From positions 4,648,001 to 4,712,000 of the forward strand of contig NC_135038.1 in NCBI RefSeq assembly GCF_051020975.1: 64,000 nucleotides of DNA, written 5' to 3'. The notes below the pieces were generated by a model. That model searched no databases. It was not told the origin of the DNA and was given only the letters and a program-made list of their open reading frames with translations. This document shows positions 12,182 to 25,100 of the stretch, in pieces (the first letter of the stretch is position 1; every line of letters begins with the position of its first letter). Source of the stretch: Osmia lignaria lignaria (Eukaryota; Arthropoda; Insecta; Hymenoptera; Megachilidae). A program made the position numbers and the translations under genes.

Positions 12182-14894
12182 ATGTCACTAAAGTCTAAGC
12201 CAGTTGATTTTATTGAAACATGGAACGCATTGCGAGAGACTGTAGAGGGTGTAATAACATTGTCCTATGTTCCACGTGCAATGTGGAACGATAGATTCAG
12301 GTACTTTGTCAAATATTGTTGATATTTAAAATATTGAAAGCGTATAAAGTTCATTTTAAGCATAAGCTTTCTTTCATTTCAGTGATGTATATTCATTGTG
12401 CGTGGCATATCCAGAACCATTTGCGGATCAGTTGTATAATGAGACAAAAAGGTTTCTAGAAAATCATGTCTTCCAATTGTTAATAAAAGTTCGCGCCCAA
12501 GGTGAATCTGGTTTGCTACAGGCATATCATCAAGCCTGGACGAAATACTCGCAAGGCATCAATTATGTGGATCGCTTGTACTTATATTTAAACCAACAAC
12601 ACATTAAGAAACAGAAGGTTTCCGAGGCAGAACTTATTTACGGCACGTCTTCCGCTATGACTGCTGATTGCCAAGAACAAATGGAAATAGGAGAGCTTGG
12701 TTTAGATATTTGGAAAAAAAGAATGATTACACCGTTGAGAAAACAGCTCGTCTCTCTGCTGTTAGAAAACATTCACGCAGATAGAACTGGTACAGCTCCT
12801 TCAGCTAGTACAGAAGTTATTTGCGGTGTTATACAAAGTTTCGTTCGAGTCGAGGAATATAAAATGAAGGGACAAGTAGATGTAATAATCGTTGTTGAGT
12901 TATTCCTTTAATTAAGCAATTTTCATTTGTTACAAAACTATTTTATATAGTATATATATACGTATATCGTTTCAGCTGTATCAAGAAATTTTTGAAACCC
13001 CTTTCCTCGAAGCTTGCGGAGAATTTTATATGAGAGAGGCATCCGAGTTACTTCAACAATCGGATGTAACACATTATATGGAAAGAGTTACATGGAGACT
13101 CATTCAGGAAGAGCTTCGTGCTCATAAGTTTCTACATGCAAGTTCTATGCCTAAAGTACGTTTAGCTTTTCCTACAATGTATCAGATGTTAATTTAAAAT
13201 AGTTGATTGTTCGAGAGTAATATTTTTTAGGTAAGACAATGCTGTGAGGAGAAAATGATAGCTACACACATAGCCTGGCTTCACGCAGAAGCAGAAAGTA
13301 TGATAGAAAATGAACGTAGAAGGGATTTAAGTCTTCTTTATCCATTGCTAAGGCCAATACCTTCGGGTTTAACACCGCTCTTACAAAAATTTACACAGCA
13401 CATTACTCAGCAAGGATTACAGGCGATCGGTTCTTTACAAGGAGAGAATGTAAGAAAATTATAATCGTGTTATTCGTAAAAATATTTCCTCGCTAAATGT
13501 GTGTAATTTGATATCCAAGGTACACATACAATTTGTGGAAAGCATGCTGGACGTGCATCACAAATATTCGGAATTGATTAAAGAGGTGTTCAGAGTTGAT
13601 CAAGCTTTTATAACTGCCCTCGATAAAGCTTGTTCAGCCGTCATAAACCATAGGCCTGTTCCCCGGCAACCCGCAAGAGCGCCTGAACTAGTAAGTAACT
13701 TTGTCTGTATTTTAGTATTTCCTTCAAAGTTATATTATCTACAATATTTTTTAATCCAGCTTGCTAAATACTGCGACTCTTTGTTGAAAAAATCTGCTAA
13801 AGCGACATCGGAAGGGGAAATAGAAGAGAAACTAGGACGTTGTATTACCGTGTTCAAATACCTCGACGATAAAGACGTTTTTCAAAAGTTTTACGCACGA
13901 ATGTTAGCGAAGCGACTGATACATCAGCAGTCACAGTCAATGGATGCCGAAGAATCGATGATCGATCGATTAAAACAAGTTTGTGGCTACGAGTTTACGA
14001 ACAAACTTCACCGAATGTTTACCGACATGTCGGTTTCGGCGGACTTAAATGCCAAATTTACGACCAGTTTACGAGAAGGAGATAGAGAAAATCAATTAGG
14101 CATCGGTTTTGTAGTGTACGTGTTACAAGCGGGCGCCTGGCCGTTAGGTCTACCACCATCGCCAGGACCGTTTGACATCCCTCAACAATTAGAAAAATCT
14201 ATACAGGCCTTCGAAGCTTTCTATCGTGCGCAATTTAGCGGACGGAAACTCACATGGTTACATTATCTTTGTCAAGGCGAGCTAAAGTTTAATTATTTAA
14301 AGAAGCCTTACTTGGTCACCGTGCAAACATACCAAATGGCTCTGCTTCTTCTTTTCGAACATTGCGATTCGATGCAGTGCAAGGAGGCTGCCGCATCGTT
14401 ACGTTTGTCGCACGATCAACTAGTTAAACATGCAACTAGTCTAGTTGATTGTAAAATTTTGAAGAAATCAACGGAAGGAGAACTGGAGGAGGATACGGTT
14501 TTGTCTCTTAATTTTGATTACTACAACAAAAGAACAAAGTTTCGTATAACTGGTACGTTGCAGCGGGATGTACCACACGAAAGTCACGATACCGAGGCCA
14601 CGCATCGCAGTGTCGACGACGACAGAAAATTGTACCTGCAAGCAGCTATAGTTCGTATTATGAAGAGTCGTAGGATTTTGAGACACAATCAACTCGTACA
14701 AGAGGTGAGATTTTATTTCGACATATTATTTCTCTGACAATCTCTAATTCTTATCGTTCCAGGTACTAAGTCAATCTAAGGTTACATTTGCACCATCAAT
14801 CGGTATGATCAAAAAATGTATCGAAGCCCTTATAGATAAGCAGTATATCGAACGTACGCCAAATAACGCAGATGAGTATTCGTACGTCGCATGA
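12182..14894 (+). CDS. Cul2: Cullin-2, scaffold of CRL2 ubiquitin ligases
   Basis: Scaffold that binds Elongin B/C plus a VHL-box receptor at its N-terminus and the Rbx1 RING protein at its C-terminus. Exons 12182-12300, 12383-12875, 12976-13155, 13231-13449, 13520-13690, 13760-14704 and 14763-14894 are all in phase and give 752 residues (human 745). The N-terminus (WNDRFSDVYSLCVAYPEP) is close to human CUL2 and distinct from CUL1, 3 and 4. The cullin homology domain contains KRLIHQQS and DRLKQVCGYEFTNKL. The neddylation site is the Lys in AAIVRIMKSRR, about residue 696. The C-terminal winged helix ends in YIERTPNNADEYSYVA. An expected partner, FEM1B, is encoded at 46.5 kb. Confidence 0.96.
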
Positions 14895-15668
14895 TTTTAT
14901 TGTATCATTTGTCACCATCATTAATTTATTTCGTTCAGGGTACTCTTTGATCATTCATGATATAAAAACATTTTCTAATGTTGGAATAAAACGATACATT
15001 ACTACGGATCTTTTTTTTTTTTATTTTATTTTATCGAACATGCGTTTAATCTAATATAGAAGGAAACGATATTCTTATTAACGATACTCTCTAAACCGAA
15101 TTGTTTGAAAGATCAGGGAAAGTAGCCTGAACTGCTTAATTGCTCCTAAATCAACAAATTAATAACTTAGTTGATTCAATGATTTGTAATATATGCGCAC
15201 GGAATAAAGATGATGTTACTATTTTATGCTGGTACAGGTTTCATTGGTTGCTTTCCCAAGGATGAAAAGTTTGATTTTTTTATTTGATTGTAATGTACAA
15301 TACAATTATCACTATTTACTTAAAGATTCATTGAATCCATAAGAAGAATAAATCTATATATTTTTACAAAATCTATATAACAATATTCCAGATACACTTT
15401 TGACTTTTAATTTTTTTTGTCACATTATTAATAATAAGTCTTTGGTCCCTCGTTTTTCAATTACATTATACGCGTATATACCAGTTGAAACCGGTAATAA
15501 CATATAACACTTTTTGCGGTTATATATTGCACGATACATGGTAAAATTCAGGTGATATTGCAAAGAATTGTTTGCACTATCCACTTTACCTTTAAAAAAT
15601 ATTATACATATAATGTAGTAAGGTATGTTACTGGTGAGACACTACATCATGAGTTTAGATTATTGTTA
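14895..15668. other. Convergent 3' ends of Cullin-2 and the homeobox gene
   Basis: AT-rich, with a polyadenylation-like AATAAA at about 15204 for Cullin-2. A T-run lies at 15011-15023. No further gene was seen. Confidence 0.5.
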
Positions 15669-16872
15669 TTAGGAACGTGGAGTTTTTAATTGCAACAGTT
15701 CTGGATCTAGCAAAGGATTATCATCCGCTTCAGATTCCAATGGTTTGTTCATACTATTGACCACAAGAGGTGATGCTGTGGCTGTATTACTATATGGTGA
15801 AAATCCTGCCCATTCCATGCCAAGATATATAGGTGGAGGGCTACCCAATGGTGGTTCCAGTAACAAATGATCCGATTGTTGTTGTTGCTGCTGTTGCTGC
15901 TGCTGTTGTTGCTGTAATTCTTGACACTCCGAGGGTGGTAAATGGGAAGCCAAGTGAGTGGTTACTTTACACTGTTTTTCTTGTTTACGCCATTTCGCTC
16001 TTCTGTTTTGAAACCATACCTACAAACGATAGATTGACCAAAACGTATAACACTTTTATCGATTGCATTTTTTCCAAATAACAGAGAATATACTGGCTAT
16101 TACCTGTACTCTGGCTTCTGTCAATTGGATACGTAGAGCAAGCTCTTCCCGAAAGAATACATCAGGATAGTGTGTCTTCTGAAAAGCTCTTTCCAATTCT
16201 TCCAATTGAAAATTCGTAAACGTAGTACGATATCTACGTTGTTTCCTTTTACCAACTCCGGACGACTGCCTGTCTTCGCTTCCAGGACTTGGTGAAAAGT
16301 CGTATGCTGCAATGCATCGATAACGGTATTGTTATCAAGTTTTTGTATGAAAGCAGTCGTATGACGAAGTTACGAGGTAACTGAATCATTCCTCTACGAA
16401 CTGAAACTTATTGCAAGTTGAAGGATTGTTCGCGACGATTGATCCAAGCATTGCGCTTAATCATTATGACTTTTTACGTGGCGTAAAATGGTTCATAACT
16501 GTTAAACTGATTACCACTAACTCTATTTAAAACAACGGTTGCCGATTCACTTAATGCATTTAGCAATAATTTAATTGAGGACTGCCCCAACTTACGGAGC
16601 CGACAGGTAGAGAGTGGCAGTTAATTAAATCAGGTCTGGGGTGGCAGGGTGCACTTACAGAATTTTGTAGGAAAGCAAACCGAGGAAGATTGAGCGCCTA
16701 TCAGACCAGCTAGAGCAGTCGACTGTAGATCTCCCCCAGGGTTGATCTCGTCAGGTGCTCCAGCAGAAGCTACGATCGCTCCAGTAGATACCAGAGGATC
16801 GCGCGGTGCACCCACTAAAAACAATTGTCTGCCACTTTCGTTCGCACTTTCGTCTTCTTCTTTTAAATCCAT
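15669..16872 (-). CDS. Pph13: Paired-like homeodomain transcription factor, aristaless group, probably Pph13
   Basis: Sequence-specific nuclear transcription factor. Exons 16872-16659, 16306-16104 and 16019-15669 give 255 residues. The homeodomain spans about residues 94-153: QRRYRTTFTNFQLEEL at its start, HYPDVFFREELALRIQL in the middle and VWFQNRRAKWRKQEK at the end, with Gln at position 50. An intron splits it between positions 46 and 47, as in many paired-class genes. There is no paired domain. PDVFFREELA plus a C-terminal LGMEW segment resemble Drosophila Pph13, a photoreceptor regulator needed for opsin and phototransduction genes; Arx/Al relatives are the alternative. A glutamine run of about 12-14 residues is encoded at 15878-15914. 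The homeodomain is certain, the subgroup less so. Confidence 0.85.
15878..15914 (-). repeat. CAA/CAG repeat encoding polyglutamine in the homeobox gene
   Basis: A mixed CAA/CAG triplet run on the minus strand, in frame, encodes a glutamine tract just after the homeodomain. Such tracts commonly vary in length between individuals. Confidence 0.85.
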
Positions 16873-17780
16873 TGTAATACTTGGCTTCCGTCGTTTAATT
16901 AATTAAATATCGAATAGTTGAAGCAAATGGTAGACCGATGAAGGATAGGGCTAATGGTAATTGAATCACTACCAAGTTGAGAAGTTCGAGTGGATACCAC
17001 CGCGACTCCGCAACTCTGCTATTTCTTTTCTCTTTTACTCCTTTTTTCCTTACACCTGTGCGATGTAGATAGGGTAGGGGATAGAGTATATTCAACGTGA
17101 ACTCCCTCAAGAGGGGTAGTGAAGCCTCAAAAATGTATTGCTTATACACCACGAATCAATAGCATAGGTGTACGCTTGGCAAAAAGATATCCAGTTTTCC
17201 TTTATGCGCTTCTTAAATTTTATGAAAAATTAATGATTCCTACTTTTATGTGTAGCGGCAACCGATTTTTTTAGTATCAACTTATGCAACAAGATATACT
17301 CGTGTCTAATTGCCTCGTGACAGTAGCAATTCTAAAGAAAATTATTTAACGTCACTTCTTTTCATTAAGCATTTTTATTAAGATACGTTATCGGTTATAA
17401 AATTTATGTAAAAAGAAAGGGAGCAAACGATTCGACACATACAATTTTCATACATTTCTTTATTAGACAAATGTAGTGTATCACAATATATATATATGTG
17501 TATATATATACATACAAAATCTACTAGATCTATTCAATAAATAAAAATGCAATGTGCTTAAAAAATACACGTTTCATGGTGTAAGCATTTCCACAATAAT
17601 TCTATTAGGCTTATACAAAATTAAACTAATGATATTTGTTTCATTTACGAGAATGTGTGGAAAAACGCATTGAGCACAGTGCATATCACAGAGAGTGCAT
17701 AAAGTAAATTGTTTGATATGATTATTATTATCATTTTTGGTATTCCATCCTGTATTGTTGTGAAGTTGGAATGAAACTTT
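16873..17780. other. Spacer upstream of the homeobox gene and downstream of PDE6D
   Basis: Contains the promoter side of the homeobox gene and the 3' end of PDE6D. A (TA)n microsatellite lies at about 17487-17512. No ORF with recognisable coding character. Confidence 0.5.
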
Positions 17781-18535
17781 TTAGACATAAAAAAGACGGA
17801 CTCTGCTGGTAGAGACTAACAGGTCATCGTCGAAAAATTTCGTTTCTATCACAACGTTGCCACTGATCACAGAGAAAACAGAATTAATTAAAAATCAATA
17901 TATTTCGGATATAAACTTTGATTAAAGCGACTAAACTATGCGCTTACTTTAAAACATTGGCAGGCATCATTTGACTTTCTGGTGCAGCTTCGATTAAACT
18001 TTGCCAACTATTGGTACTGTTACGTATAACGAAACCAAATTCAAAGAACCATTCTTCTAAACAACGTCCTTTGAATAACACTTTTTGCTCTAACCTAAAC
18101 CTTTCCATTGGTTCTGCAGAGCTAAAATTAATTTCCCGCGACACAGCGCGACATTTTAAAATCTTTTTCGGTACTCTTACTTCATGTTCAACGTCAGGTA
18201 CGAACCTATAAATAATAAATTATCCTTTTTAGATACACATCGCGTTCTTGAAAACATACGTCAAAACGTTTATAGGTTATAGCATACTTACAAATCTTCG
18301 TTAGCCTGCCATAATATTTTACCCTTATCAGCATCCCTTACAATCATCCAATTTCTATAATAAATGACAGTCAAGAAAAACAATTGTATATAAAATATAA
18401 AAACGAAATGAATACAATCAGTCTGATCATTCTATCGTTTAACCTAGAATTCTTGGCAATAGGGTACGTACTTTGATTATTTAGAAAAGGATACACTTGA
18501 AAGCCTTTTAATATATCCTCGGCCCGGGAAGGCAT
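17781..18535 (-). CDS. PrBP: PDE6D / prenyl-binding protein delta (PrBP)
   Basis: GDI-like solubilising factor that extracts prenylated small GTPases and other lipidated proteins from membranes and delivers them to cilia, released by Arl2/Arl3. Exons 18535-18495, 18354-18292, 18205-17948 and 17862-17781 give 147 residues, against 150 for human PDE6D. Conservation is very high: AVSREINFSSAEPMERFRLE, LEEWFFEFGFVI and SLIEAAPESQMMPA match the human protein almost residue for residue, and VRLFYV ends both. The immunoglobulin-like beta-sandwich is therefore complete. Confidence 0.96.
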
Positions 18536-18665
18536 AATTACTTCCAAATGAAATCAATTACTTTTTATTACACACACACATAAATACGATATATCGTCTA
18601 TAAACAGAGTAGTGAAATAACCACGGTGCTTCCATAAGAATATACTAAATGCATATGCATCTGTA

Positions 18666-18861
18666 TATACCGCAGTTCACCAGAGTCCATAACTGCGACG
18701 CGCAGGTTGGAAGATGGTGGGGGAACGCAACGAGCTCTCTGCTAATCGCTTTCCACTTTGTTTGGAAGTATCGCCAATCAGGGCGAAGATGCGCACTGGA
18801 GATGCGTGAAGAACGAAAACTGGTCTTTTCGTAGTTATGGACTCTGGTGAACTGCGGTATA
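18666..18861. mobile_element. Small element with 29-bp perfect terminal inverted repeats
   Basis: Positions 18666-18694 are the exact reverse complement of 18833-18861 (core CCGCAGTTCACCAGAG). The element is 196 bases with no coding capacity. The outermost bases on both sides are TATA, so a TA target duplication (Tc1/mariner habit) is possible if the true ends are 18668 and 18859. The geometry fits a MITE; the family is not identified. Confidence 0.6.
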
Positions 18862-19266
18862 GATAGGTATGTCGATTTAAAACGTATTTAATCATTCTTT
18901 GACGTTTGAAGAATAATGAACTCAGTTGTGTTATGTTTAATTAAGTACTAAATACATAGGCGAGAAAGCGGTATTGCGGTAAAATTAATAAAAAATAGCG
19001 GGTACGCATTTTAACGCGTGTCTCGACAGGCGTGGTTACAATATATAGTGGTTACAAGAATCGATGTTTCTTAACATGATAGCATGAGTAAATTCGGCAG
19101 GCATTATTCTTTAAGAATCAATCATAAAAGTTCGATTCTCAATGGACCGAAACGAATAATTAATGTTCTTTGCATAGTTTGCATAACTTGCATACGCTAC
19201 CCAAATTCTACTGCGCAGCTGTTCTGCGCATATCCGCGGCAACTCACTGCGCATGCGCCAATTCGT

Positions 19267-19393
19267 ATCGCCTCTTCGCGCATTCTGCGATCCTACTATC
19301 AGCAGTACGGTTCAGACCGTAGGTTTGTGCATTACACCGCGCCAAAAATCGTGCCACCTCTTCGCATATTCTGTGATCCTATTATCAGGAGTA
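19267..19393. repeat. Diverged direct duplication
   Basis: The block CGCCTCTTCGCGCATTCTGC and about 20 following bases recurs about 90 bases later as CACCTCTTCGCATATTCTGT. Both end in CTATTATCAGNAGTA-like sequence. Two copies, about 85 percent alike by eye. Confidence 0.6.
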
Positions 19394-22154
19394 AGTTTCA
19401 AATCCACCCTTCCCGATTATTTATAATTTTATCCTTTTTGAATGGATAGAACTCGTCTGTAGTCACTGATTACAGTACGCTATCATACTCGCGTATCGTA
19501 CTATCATACTATTACATTAAGTAAGTTCAACAATATAGCCAACAATACAATAAATATTCTTATAAACATAAGTATATAATAATATCGATTAAATTTCAAT
19601 AATTTTTTTCAATTTGATGCACCGTTCGCTGCCTAGTTAAGCTCGACTTGTAACTCGTCGATATGTATTAAATAATATTAAAAGAAGTCTACGCGGTTGC
19701 TTCTTGAATGAAACGTGTCGGGTAAAAAGATAAGAGAAGGGATATATCATTAACGATGCGCCTGGTATTACTCTCGCTGCGAGAATACAAAATAAAAAAG
19801 TAACGAAAGAAAAGGATCGGCGGGTGTCTCTGGTTAACTTTTCAAAGACCAGAAAAGTCTGCTCCATCGAGACTTGGACTGCCGTGTTTCCCAGTCAATG
19901 CAATAACTCTGAATATCGTTTTAAAGTTCCTGCTATGCATTAAAAGAATATTAATCTCGGGACACGGTACAATTTCATTCGTTTCGAAACGGCTACGAAA
20001 AGCAGTCTGAAGCGGTGCAGTGGCGATGAATTAGAAGCACACGAAACTCTCGACGAGTTTCACAATGATACGAGCGAGCGCGAACGAGTTTCGATATTCG
20101 TAATGAGACGGTGGCGCGTTTAATTAATTGGAAGCCGTGAGCGTACATTAATTTTCCCGTCGTTACACAGATTGAAATATTAAACATCGTTTTACACCTT
20201 GATACAAGGAGAGTTCGACGTATCCATCTGAATGTTTAAATTCTAAATTGATTATACCACTTCTGATTCGCTGATAATCTATATAATCGATTATAGAAAC
20301 ATAGATATAGGTAGCGATTTGCAAAAGTTTTTTTTTTCCATTCAACTATATAAGTATACTGCGGTTACTAGGGGAGAAACGGTAGGTCGAGGAATTAGTA
20401 TTCACTGACCCGATTGAGGGTCAGCCATCTACTCTCAGCCGTCGAATATTCTGCCAACATGTAGAAGAGGTTGTTTTTTTCCTGATTACAGTACTGGTGT
20501 ATACATTTCGTCGCATCCTTCTTCCGCAAGATTTTTTAAACGATCAATAGGAACTAGATACATATTTTTCTTCATTTCTATCGCAGACATCGTCTGGTAC
20601 AAGTGGATCCTGGAATCAGAGCGAAATGATCAAATAAAATCAAATCATAGAGAGAGTATACATATAGTATATAGTACATAGAGTAGAGATGGAGAAATAG
20701 AGAAATGAAATATTGACAAAAGGAAGGTACGTTAGTCTGGTGGTTAGCATACTTAAACAGCCACCACCCCAGAAACTCTTTATAGGTTAAAAGGGCAAAG
20801 CTTTTTGTCACAGACCGAATGGAGAGAAGCGAAAAGAAGGACTTGGACAAATTTCATATTACGTTTCACCAATATATATGATTCACTCGTGCGACGAGTG
20901 GATGAAAACTAGGGAAACGGAAAACCCGCTGGATATAAAGAAATATGTATAATTTCTCTCTTCTTTTTCTTCTTTATTTTTTTTTCTATTTTATGCGCTT
21001 TATATGCGCCATGTACTCTTTTTTTACGGATTGTACAGCGAATGTTCATCTCGGTACCAGTAGCACTTGCTCTCACATGTACACGTCGCCAGATCGAATG
21101 TATATAGATGTATATACCTCTCTTTCTCTCTCTACATATATGTATATATATATAAATACATATGTATATGTAGGTCTCTGCAGGAGTGCAGCAAACGGGA
21201 CGATGGAAGTTCCAGGGGATGAGGACGTTGAGGTGCTGCTCTCTCTCTGTCTCGCGCATAGATCTAGTTCCAAGTACCACTACGTGCGCATCCAGCTGCT
21301 AGCGGTAGACTCGAAACGAATCACCCGAAACGTATAAAACGGATAAGTTCAGATATTTCTAACTAACAATAACTAATAATCAGATTTTATAGATTCTTCA
21401 AATCTGAAAAATCCCAAACTAATTATTATGTTTTTTTTTAAATTGACAAAGTTTGGCATAGATTATTAAACATCATTTTGTATGTATAACTTATTACCAT
21501 GTAATACATTTAAACCCTTTAAAGTTTTCGAAACATTTGTGAATTGAAATCAATTCGGGTATTGTTGCGTGAGCAAATTGTTGAAAAATTTGCAAGAAAA
21601 AGGGTCAAATATCCATCGTTAGCGGATGCACGTATGCTCGCTACCGCTGACTACCACCGAGGCACACTTACGTCAGCGCAACCCTGTATGATGCGGTGTG
21701 CACCCTTTTCGACATAGCAGCGCGAGCAGTGTGCTGCAGCTGCAGCTGCAGCAGCAGCAGACCTACCTCTTTTCTCTGTGTACGTAGCATCCTTGGTGGA
21801 GGGCGCGAGATTGGTGGCACCCCAGTGACGTCAGAGCTGATCGTCAGGCGCAAACTGAGGGTTACCCACCATATACGTCAGAATGACGAGCCGATAAACT
21901 ACCTATCAGGCTTTTCTACGGCGGGCGGGCCAACGGTCTTGGGGTAAACATTCTTTACAATTCTTTTCGATTAGTTTTCTCTTATTTTTTTTTTTTTTAC
22001 TTCATAACGATTGATTTACTTTGTTACGATTTTCCTAAAGCTCAAACATGTGTTGAAATAATGAAAAATGAGACAAAGTTACGAGGTAGTGGTCGTTTAA
22101 ATTGTAACTTACTGGGTTGTGGTTTCCAGGTGACCGCCGTTGGTTTAGCCGGCG

Positions 22155-25100
22155 ATGGCGAATTCGACGGGGTCGACGGTCGACGGCATCGGCGTCGGTG
22201 TCGGCGAAAACGACGGTACGACAGGTGTGACCGGTGGTGGGCCTAGGAATCCTTTGATCTGCGGCGTCTGCCATGACTATTTCAACGAGCCTTGTCTGCT
22301 ATCCTGCTTTCACACCTTTTGTGCCCGTTGCATCCGTGGCCCTCATCTTGAGGGAAAGGTCTCCTGTCCCATCTGCGGGTAGATAACAACGACTGTTATT
22401 GCATGGCGTCCTTAGGGTGGGTGACGATCCCAGGTCTGGGTTAGGTTCGGCTACTCTATGCATGTTATTGTATCTCCTACTAGTTCAAGTGTTTCTCTCA
22501 ACTTTCTATCAAGTACGATGAAGAAATGCTTTAAGTTTTGGATACGTATAATTAATAATGATCTATTAATTTAATATATTAGAAAACTATAAAGCTATAA
22601 AACTATAAGTTATAAAGTTTATATAGTTGCTTTACTTTAAATCATAATAAGTAAATGCATCATTTTATGTCACTAATGTCAACTATTTTCTAAATTGTAA
22701 GCACACCATAAATGATTACACGTTTCCTTATGTTGAGAAGTTTGCACGATTCATGATGTACAAAGAATTATTTCATTCTTATCGTGTCTTTTATCCAATC
22801 CATCAGTTCTACTATGATTCATTGAAATACTTTGCTCTTTGTATTGCTTCTACAAAATTTTCCTTTCCTGATTTACAACTTACCACTTTGCAAGGTTCAA
22901 ACTATTACTTTTGTCTGCTTAGTTTTCAATAGTTTTAACTTTACCCAGTTTCCATAAATTGTAAAATACATTTCTGTACATAGGCAACAGACACAATTAA
23001 AAGATGGGGCACAACTACCACCAGCCGATCACTTGATACGTCAGCTAGTTGAGTTGGCAAATTCTGAGAATCCACCTTGTGCCAACTGTGATAAACGTGA
23101 TAAGTCTACCATGTTCTTTTGTACAACATGCGGTACGTAGTTTAAATTATTATGTAACGTATAAGCGGTAACAATGTTAGAAATCTAAAGTCTCTTTGAA
23201 ATTCAGGGCAAGCACTCTGTACACACTGCAGAGAGCACACTCACCGTGCAAAGATGTTTTCTGCTCACGAGGTGTTGCATATGAGTAAATGCGCCAAGGA
23301 TACGCAACGTCGTTGCTCGACCCATGGAGAACAGTACATAATGTATAGCCAAAGTGCCAAGTGTATGCTCTGCGCCACGTGTTTTCGCGATACACCCGCG
23401 GACGCGAGGCTTCATTGTATCGACATTGAAAGTGCCTGGCAGCAGGCATCGAAAAAGATGGAACGGGCGGTTAATTCGATCTGCGAGCTGCAGGCTGGCG
23501 TACGGGATGGGGTGTTGGCCCTAAAGTCGCAACTAGACGAACTACGACACAGTCTGGATTCCGAGAAAAGGGCACTGAATTCGTTTTGTCAGGGAATGCA
23601 GGAAGCCATTACGAAAACCCACAACAACGTATTGGCAGAGTTGCAGCAACAATTCGAGACGAAAGAAAGAATGGTCTGTAGCCAGCTGTTTTCTCTAGGT
23701 TCCGCGTTTCCTGTCCTACAGACGCATTTGATGCTGTGCACCGCGTTCACCGGCGGTGCGACCAAGTATCAGTTTCTCGAGTTAGCTCATCCGATGCTGG
23801 AGCGATTGAGTCGCGTTGCCCAATTGGGATATCCTTCGAGGCCACCTTTGCTAACTGCTCACCTCAAGACCAACTACAAAAATGAATTTTCTCGCGCATT
23901 GCAGCCTTACATAGGTCAGGCACAGACCCCGAAAGAATCGTTGTACGATCAAACTCATTCGTTGGTTCAACAAGATCCACCAGTGATGCAGCAGGTATCT
24001 ACAAGCATTTTAGACTGGCCACCTCTCGATTACGAATTCCATTTTTACGTTCATATTACAAGTTTTTTTTTTCATTGCATTTCTCACGCACACTTCTGTG
24101 TAAGTATTTTTGTTTATAGAATTTTTTACTCGATATACGATGTACATATAATGTGGCTTGTACTTATAATTAATCGTATGGTGGTAGTTAGTAGTCAGTT
24201 TAGATACAGTCATTCTCGTAGATATAATCAAATTTTGGAGAAAAAAAAAAGAAAGAGAAAAACAGAAATATATAAATTATACAAATTTTCGTTTCCTGTT
24301 AGTTTATTAGCCGAATACGGTAGTCGGTATTGGACAATTTATTCATTACCGCGTATACGTGACGTCTGGTACGAAGGATCATCGATTGTGCAAGAAATTC
24401 TTCCTTTATTTTCAAGCAGAGTAGCAAGTCGTCTCAGAAGATTTCGTCGAAGAGCGGAACTGATAGCGGACCGTTTTCCAAACACTGTAGAACATTTGAT
24501 ACCCAATTAAACGAATTGAATCAACAGTTAATGATGGTAAAGGAACGTTTAGAAGAACTTCATCGTGACGTAGCACTTTTGAGAAGAGCTAATACTCCTC
24601 CGTTGGGTACGCGTTACGAGCATGTAGCTAGAGATTGTAAAGTATTGGAGCAACAATTGGAGCATCAGCAGATGGAATTAGAACGACTTAGAAACGTGTT
24701 TGACGCATTATGGGATGAACAGCTATGTAGAATTCAGATGGAAAAAGAAATATTTCATTCTCAGGTATTATCGTTTTCTCTTTGTAATTTTTATATTTTT
24801 TATATTTTTTATTCTAATAACGTAATAATCGATCATTTTTCTACCTATCTAGATGAACGATATAATGTCGTTGAGGAGTCAAGTGAAACAGTTGCAGAAC
24901 CTTGCTCAACAATTAGAACCTTTCGTGAAATCCTTCTCCTCCGGTGTTAATGCTGGTGAAATAAGCATGACAGCATCTGACGCGGCCAGTACTCAACATT
25001 TGCAAGCGTTGCTTGATCATCTGTCACGCTTGCAGATGCAGGAACCATCGCAACCACAAACTCAAGCTCCGATCAAGGATCACCGACATTCTCGCACCAC

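Larger units (their letters stand above)
18536..22154. other. Gene-poor region upstream of the RNF207-like gene
   Basis: No credible coding exon. It contains an inverted-repeat element at 18666-18861, a diverged direct duplication at 19267-19393, (TA)n sequence around 21128-21175 and a CAG/CTG-rich stretch at 21732-21760. The last 500 bases are CpG-rich. A splice acceptor-like CCAG at 22127-22130 suggests that a 5' untranslated exon of the RNF207-like gene lies upstream. Confidence 0.45.

Noticed and set aside
19084..19449. 121-residue plus-strand ORF
   Set aside because: Contains the diverged 40-bp duplication, no recognised domain and no supporting splice sites. Treated as non-coding.
20730..20790. 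tRNA-like A box (TCTGGTGGTTAGCATA)
   Set aside because: No matching B box (GGTTCGANNCC) and no cloverleaf could be drawn around it.
20909..21337. Overlapping ORFs of 123 and 130 residues on both strands
   Set aside because: They span (TA)n and CT-rich simple sequence (YIYICIYIYIH and SLSLST runs), with no splice context or domain.
23995..24416. Continuation of the RNF207-like ORF past 23994
   Set aside because: Sequence after the GTATCT donor is AT-rich and codes for no conserved residues. The frame is only accidentally open, and the next conserved coding stretch begins after the acceptor near 24416.
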